DNA of 13,846 nucleotides from Balneolales bacterium (GTDB lineage Bacteria > Bacteroidota > Rhodothermia > Balneolales > Natronogracilivirgulaceae): contig SLQI01000418.1 in the NCBI GenBank assembly GCA_007131535.1, forward strand, positions 1 to 13,846, read 5' to 3'. Made by a program: the position numbers and the translations under genes. The notes below the pieces were generated by a model. It searched no databases, had not been told where the DNA came from, and saw only the letters and a program-made list of their open reading frames with translations. Positions 7,110-13,783 of this stretch are shown here, piece after piece. Within the stretch, counting starts at the first letter, position 1. Each line of letters starts with the position of its first letter.

Positions 7110-8174
7110 ATGAAAGTCTTATTGGTGGAAGACAGTATGGTAGTAGCCCGCTATGTACTGTCTGTTTTGGAGGATGAAGAGGCTATAACCGTTTTGCCGC
7201 AGGCTAAAAATGGTAGCGAAGCTGTGGAATATGCGAAGGTCCAGCGGCCTGATGTCATCTTAATGGATCTGATATTGCCGGATTTCAGCGGTATTGAAGC
7301 TATTCGCCGGATTATGGCAGAGGCGCCGGTTCCGATCATCGTACTCAGTGGCGCGGTGGAGTCATCTGAAGGTAGCGAGGATGAATTAACGTTTGAGTCA
7401 TTCAATGCCGGCGCGGTAAAAGTGTTGGCCAAACCCAAGGGGGTTGAACCGGAAGACTATAGAAATTTTCGAGCCCAACTCTTGCGCACCATCCGGATTT
7501 TTTCACAAGTGAAGGTGGTCCGGCGCAGTTTCCCACAAAATGATGATCACATTGCGTCGGGACAAAAGCTTTCTGATACCATAGAAGCCGGTGATAACCA
7601 GTGTAAGCTGATAGTGATGGGGTCCAGCACAGGCGGGCCTTCGGTATTAAAGTCGTTGCTGAAGTCGATTGAAAAACCGCTCAATCTACCGGTACTTATC
7701 AGTCAGCATATTACCCACGGTTTCGAGCAGGGCCTGGCAGACTGGCTTGGCCGAACCGGTCATGAAGTGATTCTGGCAACCGAAGAAATGGCCGTTGAGA
7801 ACAAAGTATACGTCTCACCGGCGGATCGCCACATGGTTATTTCAGAAAACGGTATTTCGTTTGAACCCAAAACGCCTGGTGAATTTATATGCCCGGAGAT
7901 AGACCGGTTGTTTGTTTCAGCAGCAAAACATTGCGGGAGCGGTGTGGCCGGTATTGTTCTTTGCGGGATGGGGTCTGACGGCACAAAAGGCGCCCGGGCT
8001 GTTCTTCGTGGCGGGGGGCGCATCATAGCCCAGGAACCCGATACCTGTATCGTCTCAAGTATGCCGGATAGCGTAATCGAAATCGGAAGTGATGTAGAAG
8101 TTGCGGCTCCGAATGAAATCGGCAGATGGCTTGCTGATCTGAACACAAAACAGAAAGCAGGCACAGTCGGTTGA
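7110..8174 (+). CDS. cheB: CheB receptor methylesterase/response regulator
   Basis: This 354-residue protein should remove methyl groups from receptor glutamates (and deamidate glutamines), reversing CheR. An N-terminal receiver has the phospho-acceptor D53 (DVILMDL), and after a linker comes the methylesterase domain. The catalytic triad is recognisable as Ser173 (GSSTGGPS), His200 (ISQHITHG) and Asp290 (GMGSDGTKGA), spaced as in Salmonella CheB (S164/H190/D286). CheA phosphorylates the receiver to activate the esterase. It is the last gene of the operon; its 3' end runs into a terminator-like hairpin. CheR plus CheB means adaptation is intact; no CheD, CheC, CheX or CheZ is encoded nearby. 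Confidence 0.95.
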   Translation: MKVLLVEDSMVVARYVLSVLEDEEAITVLPQAKNGSEAVEYAKVQRPDVILMDLILPDFSGIEAIRRIMAEAPVPIIVLSGAVESSEGSEDELTFESFNAGAVKVLAKPKGVEPEDYRNFRAQLLRTIRIFSQVKVVRRSFPQNDDHIASGQKLSDTIEAGDNQCKLIVMGSSTGGPSVLKSLLKSIEKPLNLPVLISQHITHGFEQGLADWLGRTGHEVILATEEMAVENKVYVSPADRHMVISENGISFEPKTPGEFICPEIDRLFVSAAKHCGSGVAGIVLCGMGSDGTKGARAVLRGGGRIIAQEPDTCIVSSMPDSVIEIGSDVEVAAPNEIGRWLADLNTKQKAGTVG

Positions 8175-8209
8175 CGGGGGCATTTATCGGTTGACCGTGC
8201 CTGCTTTTC
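8153..8209 (+). terminator. Probable terminator of the chemosensory operon
   Basis: AAAGCAGGCAC (8154-8164) pairs with GTGCCTGCTTT (8197-8207), an 11-bp stem with a 32-base loop and a short T run. The left arm overlaps the last codons of cheB. The direct repeat TCGGTTGAC (8167-8175 and 8187-8195) lies in and around the loop. The A-rich left side could also let it act for the convergent receptor gene. Confidence 0.55.
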
Positions 8210-8221
8210 AGTGAAAATGAT

Positions 8222-8264
8222 GTCATCCCGGAAGCCCCGGAGCGACAGGACTTACCGGGATGAC
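8222..8264. repeat. REP-like hairpin between convergent genes
   Basis: GTCATCCCGG (8222-8231) and CCGGGATGAC (8255-8264) form a perfect 10-bp stem, followed by a GTTTTTGGG stretch. The GTCATCCCGG type of hairpin is a common dispersed intergenic repeat in many bacteria. Its position between two convergent genes suggests it helps terminate or protect transcripts. Confidence 0.55.
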
Positions 8265-8318
8265 GCAGGGGTTTTTGGGTTCAACTGACCTTATTGATCA
8301 TCACGTTGCTTGTTATGG

Positions 8319-10187
8319 TCAGGGGTTAGGGGTATGACTCGATTCATCTGATGTCGTACGCTTTGAAATGGTATAGCTTCCGTTTTTACTCGTGCCTGAA
8401 ACAAGGGAAGCCAGAATTTCTACGGTTTTATTCATTTCAACAGCCTGGGAGGTCAATTCTTCGGAAGCACCTGCCGACTCTTCAGCCGTTGAGGCATTTT
8501 GCTGGGTCACCGATTCCAGTTCGGTAATGCCTTTATTTATCTGCTCAATACCGGAGGTTTGCTCTTTGGAGGCTTTGTCAATATGCTCAACAATGGTAGC
8601 CACCTCATTCGCACTTTCCCGTATATTTTGGAATGATTCAGCAGTAGACTCTACCACCTCCATGCCGGTATTGACATTCGTAATGGTATTTTCAATGAGC
8701 TGAGCAATGTTTTTCGCCTCATCGGTGGTGCGAAGTGCCAGATTGCGAACTTCCTCGGCAACAACGGCAAAGCCGCTTCCGGCATCACCGGCCCGGGCGG
8801 CTTCAACCGAAGCGTTCAGGGCCAACAGGTTCGTTTGAAATGCGATATCGTCGATTGTTTTAATGATGCGCGAAGTTTCGTTGCCTGATGACGAAATGTC
8901 GCTCATCGATTGGGTCAGCGTTTCCATGGATTGATTTGCCGATTCGATTTTTTGCAGGGATGCCCGCATTAGTTCGGTGGCTTTGTCCACATTGTCGGCA
9001 TTTTCCCTGGTTTTGGATGATACCTCTTCAAGCGAGGCGGAGTTCTCTTCAATGGCTGCCGCCTGACTGGAGGAGCCGTCGGCCAGGTTTTGACTTGATG
9101 AAGATATCTGTTCGGTGGCAGCCGCTACCTGCCCGGCCATATTCTCCAAATTGTTGGAGACACTTGTTAACGATCGAATGATATTGGATGCCATGAAAAC
9201 AGCCATAATGATTATTACAACGATCACCCCGACAACGGGAAGGGTCATCCAAAGCATTTCACTTCGAACCTCCTCCATTTTACGATCGGCCATATCAACC
9301 AGTCCGGCTGCGATATAATCCTCGACATTTTTCATTAAGTCGATTTTCCGGGTCATGGTGTCAAACCAAACTTCGGGATCAATACCAAAGTTGCCCTCCT
9401 GCTGAAGTTCGATAGCGGTTTGTTGCATTTGCTCAACTTCCTGCACAGCCGGGTCAGAAAAGGCTTCATTGAAAAACTGTTGGTATTGAGGATGTGCAAA
9501 GAGTTCAAAGTTATTCAGATAAACCTGCTGTGATGCAAGTAGCTCAATAAACCTTTCATACATTCCCGGAAGAAATTCATCATTCGCGAACGTATTGTTG
9601 AGCGTTGCTCTTTCTATTCCGGTATATTCTTTAGCTTCGATGAAATTATAATAAGCCAGCATATCCCTGAGCACCTCTTCATCCGGGCTGGCTTCGGCGA
9701 TTTGGGGGATCAGTTCCGTTATTCGTGCTATGACGTCAGTATACTGTTCTACAGCTTCCGTTCCGCCAATGGCAAGATCGTCGGTACTTTGTCTCAGGGA
9801 GCGTAATTCGTCTAACCGGTTTAAGGCGGTATTGAGACCGCGTGAAAGCTCGGGGTGAGCATCCGAATCAAACGAAGTATCGATGTAACTATTCAGATCA
9901 TTGATTTGCTGGTCAGTTACAGCCCGTTGTTCAGACAGTTCGTTTCTGAACTGCTGCCCCTCGCTGCCTAAAAAGCCGGCCGATAACCCCCGTTCAATCT
10001 GCACCTCATGAACTACTCCGGAGGTCAGTTCGGCCAGCTCAACCAACTCAATTACTGTCGAGGTGCGGTTAAGTGTTTGGTAGCTTGTCGCCCCGTTAAT
10101 GATTAAAATTACTATATACACAAGCACCGGTACCCCGGCCAGCAAAAGAATTTGCTGTCTGATATTCATCCTCTTCAGCACATCCAT
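8319..10187 (-). CDS. Transmembrane chemoreceptor with NIT-like sensor domain
   Basis: This 622-residue methyl-accepting protein has TM helix 1 at about 12-31, an all-helical extracytoplasmic domain of about 280 residues, and TM helix 2 at about 314-336. The outer domain carries QIERGLSAGFLGSEG (63-77) and IEAKEYTGIERATL (183-196), both typical of the NIT (nitrate and nitrite sensing) family. Only a short helix follows TM2 before the methylation helices; I see no full HAMP domain with its DExG element. The tip reads QTNLLALNASVEAARAGD (from Q451), then GSGFAVVAEEVR. It ends with a Ser/Thr-rich tail without a CheR-tethering pentapeptide. It converges on the chemosensory operon and has its own FNR box. 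It probably signals through CheA at 4783. Ligand nitrate/nitrite is inferred from the family. Confidence 0.88.
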   Translation of the reverse strand: MDVLKRMNIRQQILLLAGVPVLVYIVILIINGATSYQTLNRTSTVIELVELAELTSGVVHEVQIERGLSAGFLGSEGQQFRNELSEQRAVTDQQINDLNSYIDTSFDSDAHPELSRGLNTALNRLDELRSLRQSTDDLAIGGTEAVEQYTDVIARITELIPQIAEASPDEEVLRDMLAYYNFIEAKEYTGIERATLNNTFANDEFLPGMYERFIELLASQQVYLNNFELFAHPQYQQFFNEAFSDPAVQEVEQMQQTAIELQQEGNFGIDPEVWFDTMTRKIDLMKNVEDYIAAGLVDMADRKMEEVRSEMLWMTLPVVGVIVVIIIMAVFMASNIIRSLTSVSNNLENMAGQVAAATEQISSSSQNLADGSSSQAAAIEENSASLEEVSSKTRENADNVDKATELMRASLQKIESANQSMETLTQSMSDISSSGNETSRIIKTIDDIAFQTNLLALNASVEAARAGDAGSGFAVVAEEVRNLALRTTDEAKNIAQLIENTITNVNTGMEVVESTAESFQNIRESANEVATIVEHIDKASKEQTSGIEQINKGITELESVTQQNASTAEESAGASEELTSQAVEMNKTVEILASLVSGTSKNGSYTISKRTTSDESSHTPNP

Positions 10188-10287
10188 ATAATCTTATTTG
10201 TTTTTCTGCTTGGTGAAATTATCTAATTAAAAAGCCGTCTGCTGTGTTAATTTTTTGTATTAAAAGCATTATCGACCAATTAATTCA

Positions 10288-10301
10288 TTGATCTATATCA
10301 A
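10288..10301 (-). promoter_or_regulatory. FNR box of the NIT receptor gene
   Basis: TTGATCTATATCAA matches TTGAT-N4-ATCAA perfectly, and the palindrome extends to 16 bases (ATTGATCTATATCAAT, 10287-10302). It lies 100 bases upstream of the receptor ATG on the minus strand. A -10-like TTTAAT (minus strand, 10264-10259) is within one base of class II spacing from the box. Activation under low oxygen is inferred. Confidence 0.72.
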
Positions 10302-10485
10302 TGAGAGGGTTGATTTTCGGTAGGTGACTATTAATGGTATTTTAGATTTTAAGCGGATAATCTCTTAGGGAATAGCAGCTTAAGAAGACATCACTGTATG
10401 TATTGATGGTCGTTTTTATGCGACGGTGAAGTTAATTAAAATGAATCAGCAGAAATTCTAAAGCCGTGCTTTTAAATATTTACTG

Positions 10486-10529
10486 TATTACCGGCATTTT
10501 GAATTACACAGGCAGGTCAAGCTTTATGA
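10486..10529 (+). repeat. 44-bp exact direct repeat, copy 1
   Basis: This segment begins TATTACCGGCATTTTGAA and ends CAAGCTTTATGA. It is identical over 44 bases to 11026-11069, 540 bases away, and identity stops abruptly at both ends. It equals the left part of the inverted-repeat element at 11030-11110, so it looks like a truncated copy. Confidence 0.85.
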
Positions 10530-10740
10530 ACCTGAGTTCGATTGTAAGTTTTTTATCGACCAGACGGTGGTTTTGGGTAAATGTGATGTCTGTTGCTGGT
10601 TGCTGGTTAAGAAAAATTAATCAATCTACAGATGCGTACCGGTTTCATGCAATAGAGGTATCGAAACGCTGTATGTTAGCTGAAACAGGGATTGACAACC
10701 TAATACGGTTGTCAGTTATCAGCTTCGCACCCATCCATTT

Positions 10741-11018
10741 CCGTTGACTTCAGTCAACGGTTAAGCGCCCCCCACCCTCATGTAAACGCGGGGCTTTAGC
10801 CCCGCACCTTTCCTGCTCCACAATTCCAGCCATCCCTCTTTTCAAACCGAGGTATCCTTACATGAAAGGATTATCAATATATGTCAAACTACCATTTCGG
10901 GGCTAAAGCCAACGGAAATGGATATTCATTAGCTACCCTACTAAAATTGACCACCCCGTAATAAGTCGTGACATACAGCATTATAGGATAATTACAAACT
11001 ATTAGTCGTATAGTAGTG
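10741..11018. repeat. REP-like repeat, copy B
   Basis: The element opens with two perfect hairpins, CCGTTGACT-TC-AGTCAACGG (10741-10760) and GCGGGGCT-TT-AGCCCCGC (10788-10805). A 93-base spacer follows, then the 120-base block 10899-11018 shared with 607-726. It has an intact first hairpin where copy A is decayed, and about 90 more bases between the landmarks. Such paired hairpins are typical of REP sequences mobilised by RAYT/Y1 transposases, but none is encoded here. Confidence 0.65.
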
Positions 11019-11025
11019 ATTTTTT

Positions 11026-11069
11026 TATTACCGGCATTTTGAATTACACAGGCAGGTCAAGCTTTATGA
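11026..11069 (+). repeat. 44-bp exact direct repeat, copy 2
   Basis: This is the second copy of the segment at 10486-10529. It forms the left half of the 81-bp inverted-repeat element that continues to 11110. The DNA between the copies contains REP copy B, so the two copies bracket it. Confidence 0.85.
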
Positions 11070-11110
11070 TATCAATTCACCTCTGAAATTGATCAAGGTC
11101 AAATGCCGGT
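11030..11110. repeat. 81-bp MITE-like inverted-repeat element
   Basis: Perfect 10-bp terminal inverted repeats ACCGGCATTT (11030-11039) and AAATGCCGGT (11101-11110) flank an inner stem ATCAATT/AATTGAT (11071-11077/11087-11093). The element has no coding capacity, lies just past the 3' end of the fnr-like gene, and contains an FNR-like box. No clear target-site duplication is seen. It could instead be a large transcript hairpin acting as the fnr terminator. Confidence 0.5.
11089..11102. promoter_or_regulatory. Imperfect FNR-like box inside the inverted-repeat element
   Basis: TTGATCAAGGTCAA differs from TTGAT-N4-ATCAA at one conserved base. No start codon with a convincing gene lies suitably downstream on either strand, so a regulatory role is uncertain. 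It may be a relic or a site carried by the repeat. Confidence 0.35.
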
Positions 11111-11155
11111 TATGCCCTTGTTTTGCTGGTAGAGTACTATATGCACATAATTGGT

Positions 11156-11896
11156 TTATAAAGATAATTCGGTAGAATCTTCTTTTAAGATGGGACTCAG
11201 AAGGGTAATGCTGTCGCGGCTGAGCTTCAGATATTCATTACGTTCAAGCTTTTTAAGCTCTCTTACAACCGTCTCTTTGGTAAGCGAGGTTAATTCGGCG
11301 ATTTCCTGCCGGGGTAAAATGATAGTTTCAGGTTCGTGGAACCGGGATTTGTTTTGTTTGTAATATAAATACTTCAGAGCCCCGATGATTTTATCTCTTG
11401 CCGTATCATACGCTATACATAAAGCCTGCTCTTGGTAAAATTGATGTTCATTTGTCAGGTACTGCTGGATATGATATTTGAGTTCTTCTTTTCTTTCATG
11501 TTTGAGAAGCTGCTGGAACTCAACGAAAGGGAATTTTATCACTACCGAGGATCTTATTGCTCTGAGATTTATCTGGTAGGTGGTACCGAGCAGGCAGCTC
11601 TCATAGCCGAATATATCACCGGGTGTGAGAATGCGGGTGGTTAAAAACTGGCCGGATTTATGGATTTTATATTCTTTAAGCATACCCCGGCAAACCACAC
11701 CCGTATATTTGGCCGGTTCAAACTCATTAAGAAGAATGTCATTCTTCTTTAATTTAAAGGAGTTCAGTTCTACATATGAACTGAACGGAGTTTCATCAAA
11801 AAATCTGAACAGAAGGCAACGTTTGGAAACACTACAGTTCCTGCATAATGTAGATTGAATAATCTCCTCGTCGAGCTTTATCATCGGAGATCCCAT
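11156..11896 (-). CDS. fnr: Crp/Fnr-family regulator with FNR-type cysteine cluster
   Basis: This 246-residue protein has a cNMP-binding-like beta-barrel (about 35-130), a dimerisation helix and a C-terminal winged helix-turn-helix (about 194-225). Cys18, Cys21 and Cys27 form C-X2-C-X5-C, exactly the spacing of E. coli FNR Cys20/23/29, even within the local sequence CSVS (CSIS in FNR). The fourth E. coli ligand, Cys122, corresponds to Ile120; Cys69 and Cys101 are alternative ligands. The recognition helix reads KETVVRELKKL: Glu208 and Arg212 match FNR E209 and R213, but FNR S212 is Val211. It probably senses oxygen through an Fe-S cluster and binds the TTGAT-N4-ATCAA boxes here. A perfect box upstream of its own start suggests autoregulation. 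Confidence 0.85.
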   Translation of the reverse strand: MGSPMIKLDEEIIQSTLCRNCSVSKRCLLFRFFDETPFSSYVELNSFKLKKNDILLNEFEPAKYTGVVCRGMLKEYKIHKSGQFLTTRILTPGDIFGYESCLLGTTYQINLRAIRSSVVIKFPFVEFQQLLKHERKEELKYHIQQYLTNEHQFYQEQALCIAYDTARDKIIGALKYLYYKQNKSRFHEPETIILPRQEIAELTSLTKETVVRELKKLERNEYLKLSRDSITLLSPILKEDSTELSL

Positions 11897-11947
11897 TTAT
11901 TGTAATTATTTAATCTGCAAAAATGAGAGTAAACGGTATTCTTTACA

Positions 11948-11961
11948 TTGATCTGGATCAA
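11948..11961 (-). promoter_or_regulatory. FNR box upstream of the fnr-like gene
   Basis: TTGATCTGGATCAA is a perfect TTGAT-N4-ATCAA palindrome 51 bases before the start codon of the regulator on the minus strand. It implies autoregulation. With class II spacing the minus-strand sequence CATTTTTG (11925-11918) would occupy the -10 region and is close to the Bacteroidota -7 pattern TAnnTTTG. Whether the effect is activation or repression is not decided by sequence. Confidence 0.68.
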
Positions 11962-12474
11962 CGGAGGTGGACTAAATAATACATATAAATAACTATCAAG
12001 GTAATTATATGTGAAATTTCGATATATACACATTCGCAAAATTATCGAATATTTTTTTGCTACTGATTACAGTGTCACCAACCACTAAGGCCAACAGCTC
12101 GGGAAGTCGTTCAACAAAAACGAACTATGATAATGTGAGAATTATACCCTGCTTCAGTCCTATTGGATAATACGGGAAATCCGTGGGGCAGAGATCTTAT
12201 TTAAACAGATTCCCGGATACTACCGAAAATGCCGGTAGTTTTACCGGATTCCTGATTTTTAATTCACAACATCTTTAATTCGTCTTTTATTTATCAGACG
12301 AATTTATGATTAACTTATCCTGCTTGTAAGCTACCTGCATGCCGGACTTTTAAATCAACCCTGAAAAGTAAAAATTTATCCGGCTTGCTCACATAATAGC
12401 ATTTTAATTAATATGTAAAATGTAAGTGAGGGTGGTTTATCAGATCGGCCGGTTTTGCTATACTTGAACATAAT
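11962..12474. other. 513-base intergenic region without a gene
   Basis: No ORF with coding character or RNA gene is visible. Two modest hairpins are present: ACTACCG/CGGTAGT (12219-12225/12233-12239) followed by TTT, and AATTCGTCT/AGACGAATT (12277-12285/12296-12304). A TAnnTTTG-like sequence TATACTTG (12459-12466) precedes the next ATG by eight bases and could be a promoter for a near-leaderless transcript; this is weak. It is long for this region and marks the boundary between the sensory locus and unrelated genes. Confidence 0.4.
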
Positions 12475-13584
12475 ATGAAGGATACTATCACCAAATCATC
12501 CGGCAACCCCGTTTTGTGGCTGCTTTCAGCCTACCGCGCCGACAGCCACGCCGCCTGGGCTGATTGGTTGATCAAAAACTTCCCCCTCATTGACTGGCAC
12601 GGTTTCGAACTGCCCGGCACCTATTTCCCGTGGAGGATTCGCAGCAACCCGCTTTCGTGGCTGGGTAAGCTTCCTGAGGAGCCGCCGGACCGTATTCTGG
12701 CTACTTCCATGGTAGACCTGGCGGCACTTAAAGGATTAAACCCCCGGTTAGCCCATATTCCGGTATGGTATTATTTCCATGAAAATCAGTTTGCCTACCC
12801 GAAGAGTAAAAAGCATGATAAATCCATCGAACCGCAGATGGTACAGCTTTACGGAGCACTTGCAGCGGACCGCCTGGTGTTCAACTCGCAGTTCAACCGG
12901 GACTCATTTTTAGAAGGTATCGAAGCGTTTTTGTTTGATAAGCCGGATGTAGAACCCGCTAATATTCTACGCCGATTGGAGCATATTTGCGAGGTGCTGC
13001 CTATCCCTGTTGAGCAAATACCGCCGGCTGAAAACAAAGACCCGGCACTAATCCTGTGGAATCATCGGTGGGAGTACGATAAATCACCCCAATTATTTGC
13101 CGAGGCGATGATCCGCCTGGCCAAACGTGGTGCAGATTTTCGGCTTGCGCTTCTGGGTGATCGTTTCGAAGAACCTCATCCGGCTCTTGTTTATCTTCGG
13201 GAGTTGTTACCTGACTGCATTATAATTGACGAAAAAGCCGACCGGGATACGTACCGGAAAATACTCGGTAAGGCCGGCATTGTGATAAGTTCGGCCCGGC
13301 ACGAATTCCAGGGTTTGGCCATGCTCGAGGCTGCCGGCGCAGGTGCCCGGCCGGTCGTTCCCGATAAACTGTGCTATCCGGAGCAGTACGGCGAAGTCTA
13401 CCGCTATAAACCCGGTGACCCCGAGGCCTTGTGTGACCGAATCTTCGACTGGCTCAATAACGGGCTGCCACCAATCGCCGATGTCAGCTACTGGCACTCC
13501 CCGCGTCTGTTAAAACAATGGGAAACCCTATTGTATGAACCGATGAAAACTGTGCACACTTCAAAAATTCCAAATAGCTTCTAA
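12475..13584 (+). CDS. tRNA-queuosine alpha-mannosyltransferase-like protein (DUF3524/GTDC1 family)
   Basis: This 369-residue protein is a GT-B-type glycosyltransferase. The N-terminal part (about 12-170) matches DUF3524: VLWLLSAYRADSHAAWADWL, then RILATSMVDLAALKGL and IPVWYYFHENQFAYP, the family's characteristic strings. The C-terminal half has the sugar-nucleotide domain, with LILWNHRWEYDKSP (about 190-203) and SARHEFQGLAMLEAAGAG (about 274-291). Family members add mannose to queuosine at the wobble position of tRNA-Asp (QTMAN in animals; related bacterial proteins are known). The substrate here is inferred. No signal peptide or membrane segment is seen, fitting a cytosolic tRNA enzyme. There is no Shine-Dalgarno before the ATG. 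It is unrelated to chemosensing. Confidence 0.82.
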   Translation: MKDTITKSSGNPVLWLLSAYRADSHAAWADWLIKNFPLIDWHGFELPGTYFPWRIRSNPLSWLGKLPEEPPDRILATSMVDLAALKGLNPRLAHIPVWYYFHENQFAYPKSKKHDKSIEPQMVQLYGALAADRLVFNSQFNRDSFLEGIEAFLFDKPDVEPANILRRLEHICEVLPIPVEQIPPAENKDPALILWNHRWEYDKSPQLFAEAMIRLAKRGADFRLALLGDRFEEPHPALVYLRELLPDCIIIDEKADRDTYRKILGKAGIVISSARHEFQGLAMLEAAGAGARPVVPDKLCYPEQYGEVYRYKPGDPEALCDRIFDWLNNGLPPIADVSYWHSPRLLKQWETLLYEPMKTVHTSKIPNSF

Positions 13585-13620
13585 TGTAGAATCAGATCTT
13601 AGATGTTGCTAACAGCTCCC

Positions 13621-13650
13621 TTGAACCTTGAACCTTGAACCCTTTGAACC
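13621..13650. repeat. TTGAACC tandem heptamers
   Basis: Three perfect tandem copies of TTGAACC (13621-13641) are followed, after two extra bases, by a fourth (13644-13650). This is a short simple repeat in the gap after the glycosyltransferase gene. Copy number may vary by slippage; no function can be assigned. Confidence 0.75.
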
Positions 13651-13783
13651 TTAAACTGCCAAAATTTCTCCAAAACGAGTAAATCACAAAACCATAATCC
13701 CCAATCTCAAGTTTATGCGGCAAAACTCTACATACTCGGACTTTCCGCAGTAGGTTCAAAAACATAAATCCTGCATTAATGCC

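Larger units (their letters stand above)
10188..11155. other. 968-base intergenic region rich in repeats
   Basis: This gap between the NIT receptor and the fnr-like gene holds the receptor promoter side with an FNR box, a REP-like repeat, a 44-bp direct duplication and an 81-bp inverted-repeat element, each listed separately. A small hairpin TGACAACC-TAATAC-GGTTGTCA is at 10693-10714. The one sizeable ORF (10466-10747) has no recognisable domain, runs into a repeat, and is not called as a gene. Confidence 0.6.

Noticed and set aside
10466..10747. 93-codon plus-strand reading frame in the intergenic region
   Set aside because: No recognisable domain, poor start context, it includes one copy of the 44-bp repeat and runs into a REP hairpin; probably chance.
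12032..12057. Small hairpin ATTCG/CGAAT followed by a T run
   Set aside because: A five-base stem with no gene ending upstream on that strand; not a credible terminator.
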